A DNA stretch of 36,159 bases from Acholeplasmataceae bacterium (GTDB lineage: Bacteria; Bacillota_I; Bacilli_A; Acholeplasmatales; Acholeplasmataceae). A model generated the notes under the pieces. It was not told the DNA's origin. It ran no database searches and saw nothing but the letters and a program-made list of their open reading frames with translations. Positions 1 to 7,685 of the stretch are shown here, one piece after another. Location of the stretch: contig JAUVXD010000014.1 of assembly GCA_030603805.1 (NCBI GenBank), positions 1 through 36,159 of the forward strand, read 5' to 3'. Position 1 is the first letter of the stretch. Each line of letters opens with the position of its first letter. The position numbers and the translations under genes are program-made.

Positions 1-106
1 AATAGACTCTTTCAGTAAAACTTTATATCGTTAATTGAGCATCAGATCCTTTTTTAGCATGCCTTAATATTGTCAAATTCATCATTTTTTGATGTTTTTT
101 TTATTT

Positions 107-469
107 TTAGCCACTTGACTTATTTACCGGTTGCTTCTTTATAAAATCTTCTCTATGTGGTGTGAAAACGTCTAGAAGCTTGCCTTTCTCTAAACAAACA
201 CAACCGTGTAGTACGTGGGGTTCCAAATATACTGAATCTCCCGTTTTAATGATTTTTTTAACACCATTGATCTCAAACTCGAATTTTCCTGATAAAACAT
301 AAGTGGATTGCTCATGTACATGTTGATGTAGCACACCAATGCCACCTGATTCAAAAGATACTTCTACAATCATCATATTGAAGTGATGTGCTAGAATTTT
401 TCTTTTGATTAAATCACTCACTTTTTCTTCTTGAACATCTTGATAAAACCAGAAGTTTTTTAAATTCAT
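107..469 (-). CDS. kdgF: KdgF-type cupin, unsaturated uronate ring-opening protein
   Basis: Single-domain cupin of 120 residues. KdgF converts the 4,5-unsaturated monouronates released by pectin or alginate lyases into the linear 4-deoxy-5-keto-uronate (DKI/DEH) form in the cytoplasm. Visible family signatures, numbered from the chosen start, are the metal ligands H48, H50, Q54 and H88, the HEQSTYVLSGKFEFE strand pair, and the C-terminal LLDVF motif with D100 and F102, followed by PHREDF. The spacing matches characterised KdgF proteins closely. An in-frame ATG eight codons upstream exists, but AAGGAG sits 8 nt before the ATG at 469, and that ATG overlaps the stop of the upstream lyase gene as ATGA, so 469 is chosen. 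No signal peptide. It is the last gene of the transporter/lyase operon, as expected for the enzyme acting on the lyases' monomeric product. The next pathway enzymes (DEH reductase, KdgK, KdgA) are not in the window. Confidence 0.9.
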   Translation of the reverse strand: MNLKNFWFYQDVQEEKVSDLIKRKILAHHFNMMIVEVSFESGGIGVLHQHVHEQSTYVLSGKFEFEINGVKKIIKTGDSVYLEPHVLHGCVCLEKGKLLDVFTPHREDFIKKQPVNKSSG

Positions 470-2529
470 TCTGTTTTCTCCTTTACTTGCCATTCAACTT
501 TGAAATTGGCTTCATTTCCAATTTTTCGAATTACAAAGGTGTCTCTAAACTGTGTAATTGGATTGTCCAGTGATTTCATGAGATACAGTTTTGCACCTTC
601 ATTCAAGTGAATCACAGATTCAACAATCATATCACCTAATAGCCATTCAATGGTTACTTTTTTGTTTCTTGTTCTGACTAACTTGATATTTTTTAAATGT
701 TGATATCCAAATGACTTATATCCAAGGTCTGCATTCTTAAGACTTAATCTTGTGTTTAATTTAGCATCAAGATGAAAGAAATAGTCCATGGTCACATCAC
801 GATCAGATGTGACTTGAAAATAATCATTAAATCCATCTTCTGTAATTTTAACAGTCCTTAAGTAATCAACTTTTGGAAGTTCTGTGACTCTCTTTTGGAT
901 GAATTCACTTAAGTCTTTAGAGTGAAGAATTGCTTCTTTGGCTTGTTCTTTTGAAAATGATAAATACCGTGTTAAGTATTTGATGATTTCATCTGGATTC
1001 ATTGTTTTGGTCATATGATCCAAATTAATATTTAAATCCCTGTATATATCTTTTGCTTCAGCTTTAAGATAATCACTTCTATAATTGATAGTTTTTCCAT
1101 GCCGCATAGAAATTTGGTTTCCACCATTAACAACAACTGTGTTATGTGAGGCTGTAACTCGATGCCACTCATTAGATAAGGCAACGCCATATCCTGCATT
1201 CGATAAATCTCTTGAAAGCATCTGTTGATTCATCATCACTTCAATAGACATCTTATCAGGGTGTGCGTGGGATGGACCATTATGTCCATATTTATAAAAC
1301 ACATTGATATCTTTATGTCTTAAAATGGCAAACTGAGAGGTTTTAAAATTATGTGCATCTGCAATCACTTTTCGGTAATGCAACGTATCAAGTGTTGGGA
1401 TTAAGATTAATCTTTCTAGCGATATCTCTTTATAATAATAGGGTCTTGATAAGGGAAGTTCAACTCTATCTACTGTGCCATTGATGATATTTTTATTCAT
1501 CTCGGCAATCATACTTCTTTCACCAAAAACCTTGGTAGCCATGTCATAGATATATCCGTAAGTTTTTAAATTGATATTAGGCCAACCATCATTAGGATTG
1601 GGAAGGATGTGATTACTAAAAGCATACTCATAGGCTTGTTCTAGCATTTGCATCACGATTTTTTTAAGTCGTTGTGGGATATGATATTGATAAACTTTAG
1701 CAAACAACAAGCTGTTGATAATACCTTCAAGCGTGAAGAAATTGTAGTGAATTGAGCCTTCATACCAAAAGAAATCTTTTGTTACACCTTGGGTAAGTTG
1801 TACTTCAAGGCCATAAGTACCATGATGTGCAAAATCCATCATCTCTTCATCTCTATTAAATAAACCCATATTAAGAATTGCACTATTCTTCCAACAAGAA
1901 ATATTGTGTACTTTGTTGACTTGTGGTTTTAATACATCAAAGATATGTCGGGATAATTCTAAAATCGTCATTAAATCTTCTGATTCTAAATACTTTTTTA
2001 CAATCTCAAATCCATTAATCATTCGAATGATCCATATGGACTCATTAAGTCCTTGTGGCATAATTCTGCCACATCCCCATTCAGCTGATTGAATGTCTTT
2101 ATAGATATGACCTTCCTTATTGTGCAAAGGAAACTCTAAATATTTCTTGCCATAGAAGTGTATCATGCTCTTGATATACTTCAAGTATTTCTTTTTTTTG
2201 GTCATTTCATAAAGAACTGCTGATTTCCAAGTATTAAGTGCGACTTGATTTCGATAATAATAGACCCAGACACCATCTAAAAGTTCTGATTGAAATGTTT
2301 TATTACAAATTGAACATTGATGATGATGTGGCTTTTTTAAATCAAATTGAAGAAGCCCGCCATCATCTTTACAAAAATAGTGGTGTCCCCAATGACTTAT
2401 TTTACTGGGATCATCATCAAAAGATTGAAAAAATTGATCCACTTCTTGTGTCATTTTTGAAAGCATGTCATGAAAGCTTGGTTCATATATTAATGCTTCT
2501 TTGAGCAGTCTTCGATCAAAGTATTTCAT
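466..2529 (-). CDS. Heparinase II/III-family polysaccharide lyase, cytoplasmic (copy 2)
   Basis: 687 residues with the (alpha/alpha) toroid plus beta-sandwich layout of the heparinase II/III superfamily (the PL12/15/17/21 group). The N-terminal part has a WGHHYFC motif followed by HHHQCSICNK, a His/Cys pattern common in this family. Mid-protein are NISCWKNSAI and FWYEGSIHYNFF, which normally carry catalytic Asn/His/Tyr residues. The beta-sandwich begins with GPSHAHPDKMSIEV, the family's HxHPD signature. There is no signal peptide, so it should act inside the cell on imported oligosaccharides, by beta-elimination, giving unsaturated uronates for KdgF. It overlaps the upstream lyase gene by 14 nt and kdgF by ATGA. 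The exact PL family and substrate cannot be fixed from motifs. An oligo-alginate-type exo-lyase is plausible given PL6 and KdgF nearby, but heparin-like substrates are not excluded. Confidence 0.8.
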   Translation of the reverse strand: MKYFDRRLLKEALIYEPSFHDMLSKMTQEVDQFFQSFDDDPSKISHWGHHYFCKDDGGLLQFDLKKPHHHQCSICNKTFQSELLDGVWVYYYRNQVALNTWKSAVLYEMTKKKKYLKYIKSMIHFYGKKYLEFPLHNKEGHIYKDIQSAEWGCGRIMPQGLNESIWIIRMINGFEIVKKYLESEDLMTILELSRHIFDVLKPQVNKVHNISCWKNSAILNMGLFNRDEEMMDFAHHGTYGLEVQLTQGVTKDFFWYEGSIHYNFFTLEGIINSLLFAKVYQYHIPQRLKKIVMQMLEQAYEYAFSNHILPNPNDGWPNINLKTYGYIYDMATKVFGERSMIAEMNKNIINGTVDRVELPLSRPYYYKEISLERLILIPTLDTLHYRKVIADAHNFKTSQFAILRHKDINVFYKYGHNGPSHAHPDKMSIEVMMNQQMLSRDLSNAGYGVALSNEWHRVTASHNTVVVNGGNQISMRHGKTINYRSDYLKAEAKDIYRDLNINLDHMTKTMNPDEIIKYLTRYLSFSKEQAKEAILHSKDLSEFIQKRVTELPKVDYLRTVKITEDGFNDYFQVTSDRDVTMDYFFHLDAKLNTRLSLKNADLGYKSFGYQHLKNIKLVRTRNKKVTIEWLLGDMIVESVIHLNEGAKLYLMKSLDNPITQFRDTFVIRKIGNEANFKVEWQVKEKTE

Positions 2530-4534
2530 GACCCTTAATCACTTCTTTCTTTATTTCCTGATGTTTGTTGTCATAAACATAGATTGTATCACCTTGTTCT
2601 TGGTGTTTTCTAATCCATTTGAATGCACCCTCACATGGATACTCTGGATTATCTTTATAAATGAATATATCTTCGCCTTTAGGATGTTTAATGATGACAT
2701 ATCCCTCTTTTGACTGAATTAGAAGTTGATCAAAGGATAAGATATTTAAAAATTTCTCTGATTTTTTTGGAGATGACTCAATGATACTATCAATCATATC
2801 AATGTGATGGTAATCATTAGGTTCTTGAGGTGTGAATAATGCTTTGACGGTTTGAACTTCACGATCTCTTTTGAAATCTCTTGGTAATACATGTGTAACC
2901 CTTAGACAACTTTTAAGTTTGACATCAGTTGTATGTATCCCAATTTCTGGTTCAACATCGGTATGAAAATGCCATTGAAAGCTTTGTTCAAGATCACTTT
3001 CTATGTGATCAAAAATGATGAGATAAGAAAGTGCTGGAGAGATTAACCATCTTTGGCTTGATTTAATTTTTGCATCTGGATGGAAGACGCCACCTGTTTC
3101 ACAAAAGTAAAAAAGTGTATCATCGATATGTTTTGATAATAAGACATGTCCACCATAGGTTTTTGGGTCTAGTGTTTTTTCTTTAAGTCGATGTCTTATG
3201 GATTGTTGATAAACATCCATTACACCTTCAATGTCACACCCATAATTTTTAGGTGTTACGACATTATGGTGACGCATCATCATATTTCTGTTATACCCGT
3301 CATCTAAAACATAATACTCACCATCTTTTGTCAGTATATAGTGACTGTTATCTGGGTGATGGTGCGATAAACCAAATAAATCAATACCCTTGTTATAATA
3401 TTCAAGTGCTTTGAAAAACTGTTTGTTTCCACCGGGTCTAGAACACTTAATAGATAGCATTTTTGAAGCGTCTTTTGTACCAACCTTGTATCCAACAAGT
3501 CCTAAATCATCAAAATACTGATACGAGGGATAGGTGCTTAAATCTTCTGGTTTTACTTCTGGATTGTACCACAAGAAAGCAAGTCCAATTTCGCATGTAA
3601 TCCCAGGTTTCAAATGAGATACTTGTTGTTCCTCGTGATAAAAATTGTTAAAAACATGATTTCCTAACGCTTGTGCATACCCATTTTTATACTCCGATGC
3701 TAACTTATAATACATGGCAACACTATGCCCACTTCGATAGTCATGCGCATCACCAAAGTTGACAATTTGCTTTAAATCGGGTAGTGTTTGAGCCATTTTA
3801 TAATCAAAGGTATATTTTAAGAATGGTGTCTTTTCAAAGTAGTCATAACCCTCTTCTTTTTTGAGTAAGTCTGCATAAACTAATAACCATAAGACGCCAT
3901 AGTGCCAATAGGGAACACCTTCGTAATTTGAACCGTCATCAGCTAAATTCGGATAAACATGTGTAAAGTTTTCTCTAGATGTATCAATCCATGTTTGTGC
4001 TAAAGGATACTCATCTGAAATGACATAACCCACAGTTGCAAGTCCAGTCATATTAATCCAGTTATGATTTTGATAATAATAAGTTGACCATCCTTTTCCA
4101 TAGGTTGAAACACGATAATCATACATAATGGTACCGTGTTTAATCAATTTATTTAACACCTTTTCTTTATACGATGGTTCTAAAACATCTTGTAAATAAT
4201 GATAGCCTAAGGATAGTCCAAACAAGATCCATGATGCGGATAGGTCCACATTCACTAAATAAGAGTATCCCCATTCCTCATAGGAAACTACAGTATCCAT
4301 CCATCTTTTCGCTTCTTCTATATACTTTGGATTTTTGGTAAGTTGATAAAGTAAAGAGATATTGAAAATTGCCATACCCATATATGTTGTAGATGCTGCA
4401 GGTGGCAATAGAGGAAGTTCTTTTTTCTGATAACTTTCAACCATTTGAGTGAGTTCATCAAATAAAAATTTTCTTTTGCCTTGAGATTCTAAAATGAGAT
4501 TATATAAATCATCAATTAAAATTAGTTTTTTCAT
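2516..4534 (-). CDS. Heparinase II/III-family polysaccharide lyase, cytoplasmic (copy 1)
   Basis: 672 residues, again with an N-terminal alpha-helical toroid and C-terminal beta-sandwich. Motifs seen are YYYQNHNWINMTGLA (the Asn-His pair expected to neutralise the uronate carboxylate), SNYEGVPYWHYG (Tyr/His region), DAHDYRSGHS, and LFGLSHHHPDNSHYIL (the family HHPDxxH signature). It is clearly related in fold to the neighbouring lyase but differs in all motif details. It lacks that protein's Cys-rich HCxxC segment, so the two are diverged enzymes, not a split gene. No signal peptide. The start is supported by AAGGAG 8 nt upstream and an ATGA overlap with the preceding membrane-protein gene. 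It probably works with the second lyase on different linkages or chain lengths of the same imported polyuronate. The closest named group (PL21 or PL35-like) is uncertain. Confidence 0.8.
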   Translation of the reverse strand: MKKLILIDDLYNLILESQGKRKFLFDELTQMVESYQKKELPLLPPAASTTYMGMAIFNISLLYQLTKNPKYIEEAKRWMDTVVSYEEWGYSYLVNVDLSASWILFGLSLGYHYLQDVLEPSYKEKVLNKLIKHGTIMYDYRVSTYGKGWSTYYYQNHNWINMTGLATVGYVISDEYPLAQTWIDTSRENFTHVYPNLADDGSNYEGVPYWHYGVLWLLVYADLLKKEEGYDYFEKTPFLKYTFDYKMAQTLPDLKQIVNFGDAHDYRSGHSVAMYYKLASEYKNGYAQALGNHVFNNFYHEEQQVSHLKPGITCEIGLAFLWYNPEVKPEDLSTYPSYQYFDDLGLVGYKVGTKDASKMLSIKCSRPGGNKQFFKALEYYNKGIDLFGLSHHHPDNSHYILTKDGEYYVLDDGYNRNMMMRHHNVVTPKNYGCDIEGVMDVYQQSIRHRLKEKTLDPKTYGGHVLLSKHIDDTLFYFCETGGVFHPDAKIKSSQRWLISPALSYLIIFDHIESDLEQSFQWHFHTDVEPEIGIHTTDVKLKSCLRVTHVLPRDFKRDREVQTVKALFTPQEPNDYHHIDMIDSIIESSPKKSEKFLNILSFDQLLIQSKEGYVIIKHPKGEDIFIYKDNPEYPCEGAFKWIRKHQEQGDTIYVYDNKHQEIKKEVIKGHEIL

Positions 4535-5034
4535 TTACGTTGCTCCTTTGGCTGTTTCATGAGATAAAATCGATATGTGATTGCCTCAATGATGTAATAG
4601 TAAAAGCCGTATAATAGTCCAAATGTAATCGGTTCTAACATAATCATAGGTCTGTCATTAGGTGAACTAAATCCCATCCATCCTAACACAATATTGATTA
4701 GTATGTAGCTGAGCCAAATGAGTAAAGTAATGATAACCATTTTTGCAAAATGACTCAAATTTTTCAGTGATCTCAATAAAGGAGATTGATTAAAATAAAC
4801 ATTTATATCTAATTTGGTTTTAAACATCCCTCGAATCACAGGGTTGACAATGATGATATTGGTTATGAATAGAAAAAGAGCTAACATAAAAATCATTTGA
4901 AAAACAAATGCATTCGTTTCTGCTTCTCCACCGCCTATGGGTGTCCATGCAACAAATAAACATACCATGCCTGCAACCCACATGCGAATGAGAAGCGATT
5001 TTGTTTGATCACTCATTTTCTTATTTTTATTCAT
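4531..5034 (-). CDS. Small 4-TM membrane protein D, unknown function
   Basis: 167 residues with four predicted membrane spans: about 14-32, 46-66, 94-116 and 133-155 (the last includes FGLLYGFYYYIIEAI). The N terminus and the tail (KQPKEQRK) are basic, which suggests N-in, C-in topology. A positively charged loop lies between spans 2 and 3. No catalytic motif, Walker sequence or known transporter signature is visible. It is the last of four small 4-TM proteins in the transporter part of the operon and is translationally coupled to the first cytoplasmic lyase through an ATGA overlap. I do not recognise the family. Its position suggests an accessory subunit of the oligosaccharide ABC transporter or a membrane scaffold for it, which is an inference from context only. 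Confidence 0.7.
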   Translation of the reverse strand: MNKNKKMSDQTKSLLIRMWVAGMVCLFVAWTPIGGGEAETNAFVFQMIFMLALFLFITNIIIVNPVIRGMFKTKLDINVYFNQSPLLRSLKNLSHFAKMVIITLLIWLSYILINIVLGWMGFSSPNDRPMIMLEPITFGLLYGFYYYIIEAITYRFYLMKQPKEQRK

Positions 5035-5040
5035 TGATTA

Positions 5041-5532
5041 TTATTCCTTTTTGGGTTTGATGAGTTCAAAAATGAGAAATATACCACCAGCAATATAGAG
5101 TAAGATTGCAGATGCCATCAAGTATAAACTTTTTGAGACATCACTAAATCTCACGATATTATCTGGATTGATTATTTTCAATAAGTAGACAAAGCCAAAA
5201 AATAAGGTGAGTAAGATTGATCCTATCGCTACATAAATCTTTTTGGGTTCAGTCGCTCTAGAACTATTAAATATGGTGGCCAGTCCAAACAAAATAAATA
5301 AAAAGTTAAACATACCAATACCTATTGAAGGCATCCCACTTGTGTAATTTGAAGCTCCGAGTGTTGAAACTGTCAGTTTGACCTTAACTAAAGATTCAAT
5401 ATGAATTTGTGATAGTGCAAGTTGAAAAAGCGCATTAAATCCAATGATGTAGACGGCAAATCGCTTGGGTTCATGTTTGATTAATTGCTTGAGTTGATGT
5501 CTTTTATGGCTCATCCATGGTTTTAGTTTCAT
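5041..5532 (-). CDS. Small 4-TM membrane protein C, unknown function
   Basis: 163 residues. The basic N-terminal stretch of about 24 residues (MSHKRHQLKQLIKHEPKR) is followed by four predicted spans at roughly 26-43, 72-90, 101-117 and 133-156, and a Lys-rich tail (ELIKPKKE). Between spans 1 and 2 is a 25-30-residue loop (SNYTSGMPSIG) that would face outside. No known functional motif is seen. The ATG overlaps the ATPase stop codon (ATGA) and has GAGGG 7 nt upstream, so it is tightly coupled to production of the transporter ATPase. I do not recognise it. The same topology (N-in, C-in, external loop after span 1, basic loop after span 2) recurs in the other three small proteins of this operon. 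Confidence 0.7.
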   Translation of the reverse strand: MKLKPWMSHKRHQLKQLIKHEPKRFAVYIIGFNALFQLALSQIHIESLVKVKLTVSTLGASNYTSGMPSIGIGMFNFLFILFGLATIFNSSRATEPKKIYVAIGSILLTLFFGFVYLLKIINPDNIVRFSDVSKSLYLMASAILLYIAGGIFLIFELIKPKKE

Positions 5533-6629
5533 GCAACATCCCTCACTTTTAATGTGTTTTTTGTTTCGACATCAAAGAAATGTGCATGCTCCATTTCGAA
5601 TGCGAACAAAGTTTGTTCACCCATAAAATGGACATGATCTGTGTCAATAGCAGCTGTTAAATTGACTTCCGATTTAACAAAACGAAGAATGGTTGTTGCA
5701 CCTAAAAGTTCTGATAAATCGATGACTGCTTCTAAAACACTATCCTTATTGGCCTCAATTGCTTGAAGTGAAATTTTAATATGCTCCGGTCTGATGCCTA
5801 AAATAACGTCCTTCTTTGTAGGAAATAGGTTTTGATCTGCATTAGATAATTTAAGTTTGATATCGTCTTTAATGAAAAAGCCGTGTTCTACGAATCCTTG
5901 TATAAAGTTCATCGGTGGATTACCAATGAATCCTGCAACAAACATATTTTTGGGATAATGATAAATTTCTGAAGGTGTACCAATTTGCTGAATATAGCCA
6001 TGATTCATCACAATCATTCGGGTTGCCATGGTCATGGCTTCAATTTGATCATGTGTCACATAAATAACTGTAGCCTGCAATTTGTGGTGTAATAGTATAA
6101 TTTCTCTGCGTGTTTGTGCTCTAAGTTTCGCATCTAAATTAGATAGAGGTTCATCCATTAGAAACACTTTAGCGTCTCTAACAATCGATCTTCCTAAAGC
6201 AACCCTTTGTCTTTGTCCACCACTTAAGTTTTTAGGATATCTGTTGAGTTGTTCAGGGAGTTCTACCACTTCTGCAACTTCCATAACTCGATCATGTATT
6301 TCATCAGAAGGTTTTTTTCTAACAGTCAAACTAAAACCCATGTTTTCATAAACAGTCATATTGCCATAAAGTGCATAATCTTGAAAAATCATTGCAATAT
6401 CACGATCAACTGGTGGTTTTTCATTGACTCTTACACCATCAATGGACATTTCTCCTGAGGTAATCGATTCGAGTCCCGCAATCATACGAAGCATCGTGGA
6501 TTTGCCACAGCCAGAAGGTCCGACTAAAACGATGAACTCTCTATCGTAGATTTCCATATCAAAATCAAAAACAGCTTGAACGCCATTTGGATAAATCTTA
6601 TTGATATGATCAAACTTGATATGTGCCAT
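5529..6629 (-). CDS. Sugar ABC transporter ATP-binding protein, MsmK/UgpC/MalK type
   Basis: 366 residues, the usual length for this family. Nucleotide-binding domain motifs in order are Walker A GPSGCGKST (37-45), Q-loop IFQDYALYGNM, signature LSGGQRQR (135-142), Walker B VFLMDEP (155-161), D-loop SNLDAKLR and switch His193. The C-terminal third (from about 235) is the TOBE/OB-fold regulatory domain of MalK-like ATPases, with GIRPEHIKIS. It should energise uptake of oligosaccharides through the two LplB/YtcP-type permeases encoded upstream. The start has GGAGG 4 nt before ATG. LplB/YtcP-type systems in Bacillus often borrow a shared ATPase (MsmX) encoded elsewhere. Here an ATPase lies in the same operon, sandwiched between small membrane-protein genes. 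Confidence 0.93.
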   Translation of the reverse strand: MAHIKFDHINKIYPNGVQAVFDFDMEIYDREFIVLVGPSGCGKSTMLRMIAGLESITSGEMSIDGVRVNEKPPVDRDIAMIFQDYALYGNMTVYENMGFSLTVRKKPSDEIHDRVMEVAEVVELPEQLNRYPKNLSGGQRQRVALGRSIVRDAKVFLMDEPLSNLDAKLRAQTRREIILLHHKLQATVIYVTHDQIEAMTMATRMIVMNHGYIQQIGTPSEIYHYPKNMFVAGFIGNPPMNFIQGFVEHGFFIKDDIKLKLSNADQNLFPTKKDVILGIRPEHIKISLQAIEANKDSVLEAVIDLSELLGATTILRFVKSEVNLTAAIDTDHVHFMGEQTLFAFEMEHAHFFDVETKNTLKVRDVA

Positions 6630-6637
6630 AGATCCTC

Positions 6638-7066
6638 CTAATTTGCCAAGTGGCTTTTTTTGATTTTTTTCTGATCAATATAATGTGCCCGTATTTTATT
6701 CTTATAAATTGAAACTAACGAAGAAAGTATTGCAAATAGAATAGCTAGACTACCCGCTATCAGTGCATTTCTTGTTGTAATTTCATCTAGACCCTTTGGT
6801 AAATTGATGAGTTGTAATAAGACCACGACAGCCATAATGAATGGTGCATATTGAAACTTATGGTCATAGACCTTGATCTTAACTGCAGTTAGAAAGGCAA
6901 AAAGCATCATGATTATATTGGCTAATGATACAAACGCAATCTGATACCCAATCGTCATTTTTGATAAAACAGTTGTAATATAAAACACGATACATGCAAT
7001 ATGAAGCAATATGAGACCGTATGAAAGTTTATTGACTTGATAAAGTAATTTTTCTGGTCTTTTCAT
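6638..7066 (-). CDS. Small 4-TM membrane protein B, unknown function
   Basis: 142 residues with four hydrophobic spans at about 14-34, 42-63, 74-90 and 103-121, and a strongly basic C-terminal tail (YKNKIRAHYIDQKKIKKS). A basic loop (KIKVYDHK) separates spans 2 and 3, again implying N-in, C-in. No enzyme or transporter motif is visible and I do not recognise the family. The ATG overlaps the upstream stop (ATGA) with AAGGAG 8 nt before it, and the stop lies only 8 nt before the ATPase start. This dense coupling implies the product is needed together with the ATPase. Confidence 0.7.
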   Translation of the reverse strand: MKRPEKLLYQVNKLSYGLILLHIACIVFYITTVLSKMTIGYQIAFVSLANIIMMLFAFLTAVKIKVYDHKFQYAPFIMAVVVLLQLINLPKGLDEITTRNALIAGSLAILFAILSSLVSIYKNKIRAHYIDQKKIKKSHLAN

Positions 7067-7596
7067 CGTTTAGACTCCTTACGTTGAGATATGAACAAAT
7101 ACCCCATAAAAATGACAAGACATGCAGCAATCAAAGATAATACCAAAAGTGTCATTGGTCCTATACCAATAAAGAAATGTCCTGGTTCAACATATCCTAG
7201 TTGTTCAGCGGTTAAAGGATAGTCTGCTGGCCAACTCGTATCTGTATTAAGATAAAGCTTGTTTAATGTAACTAACTTACTCCACATAAAAATATGAATA
7301 CCCAATGTTAATAATCCAACAATCAATGCAGATAGAACTTTATATCCACGATACAGAGCTTTTTTAGTCTTAAACCCATAAAAGATAACGGTAATAACAA
7401 CAAGAAATAAACTCAATCTAAAAATCAATTGATTAATTTCTTGAGCTTGGTTGACATAGGTTTTGACTGATGGGTCTAAAAAGTCTTGATAAAAATTGAG
7501 TAGTGTGATGTCTGTCATCATAGATAAGGTATAGAGAAAACCTACATATACACTCACCAAAAATAAAGTGACAAGAATCATTTGGATTTTTTTCAT
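7063..7596 (-). CDS. Small 4-TM membrane protein A, unknown function
   Basis: 177 residues. Predicted spans are at about 5-27, 55-73, 84-106 and 146-169. Span 1 could be mistaken for a signal peptide (MKKIQMILVTLFLVSVYVGF), but no cleavage motif or lipobox follows. Two extracytoplasmic loops are long: about 27 residues after span 1 and about 40 after span 3, the latter with aromatic and acidic residues (TDTSWPADYPLTAEQ). The 2-3 loop (GFKTKKALYRGYK) and the tail (SQRKESKR) are basic. Function unknown. AAGGAG lies 6 nt before the ATG. It is the first gene after the binding protein and is separated from it by two hairpins (7616-7675). The exposed loops could contact the binding protein or permeases, an inference only. 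Confidence 0.7.
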   Translation of the reverse strand: MKKIQMILVTLFLVSVYVGFLYTLSMMTDITLLNFYQDFLDPSVKTYVNQAQEINQLIFRLSLFLVVITVIFYGFKTKKALYRGYKVLSALIVGLLTLGIHIFMWSKLVTLNKLYLNTDTSWPADYPLTAEQLGYVEPGHFFIGIGPMTLLVLSLIAACLVIFMGYLFISQRKESKR

Positions 7597-7615
7597 GATA
7601 CGCTCCTTTTCTACC

Positions 7616-7675
7616 CCTCATGCATACCGTTTCCTGCATGAGGCGTAGGGAGAGCCAAATATTGACTCTCCTACG
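7616..7675 (-). other. Tandem intergenic hairpins downstream of the binding-protein gene
   Basis: Two consecutive inverted repeats fill the gap between the binding-protein stop and the next gene. On the minus strand the first pairs CGTAGGAGAG with CTCTCCCTACG (one-base bulge, positions 7644-7675). The second pairs CCTCATGCA with TGCATGAGG perfectly (7616-7643). Neither is followed by a U tract; the sequence goes directly into the AAGGAG ribosome-binding site. They look like mRNA-stabilising or processing hairpins that keep binding-protein mRNA above the rest of the operon, not a full terminator. The base pairing is visible; the role is inferred. Confidence 0.7.
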
Positions 7676-7685
7676 TTTCTAATAG

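Noticed and set aside
1-106. Possible terminator after kdgF (CATCA / TGATG hairpin near 80-94)
   Set aside because: Only about 5 bp of stem and no U tract on the minus strand. The operon could continue beyond the window.
1904-2713. Plus-strand ORFs opposite the lyase genes (62, 88 and 70 codons)
   Set aside because: They lie fully antisense to strong minus-strand genes, have no ribosome-binding sites, and encode no recognisable protein.
466-4534. Two adjacent heparinase-type ORFs as a single frameshifted gene
   Set aside because: Each has its own N-terminal toroid and C-terminal sandwich with complete, different motifs. They are two genes.
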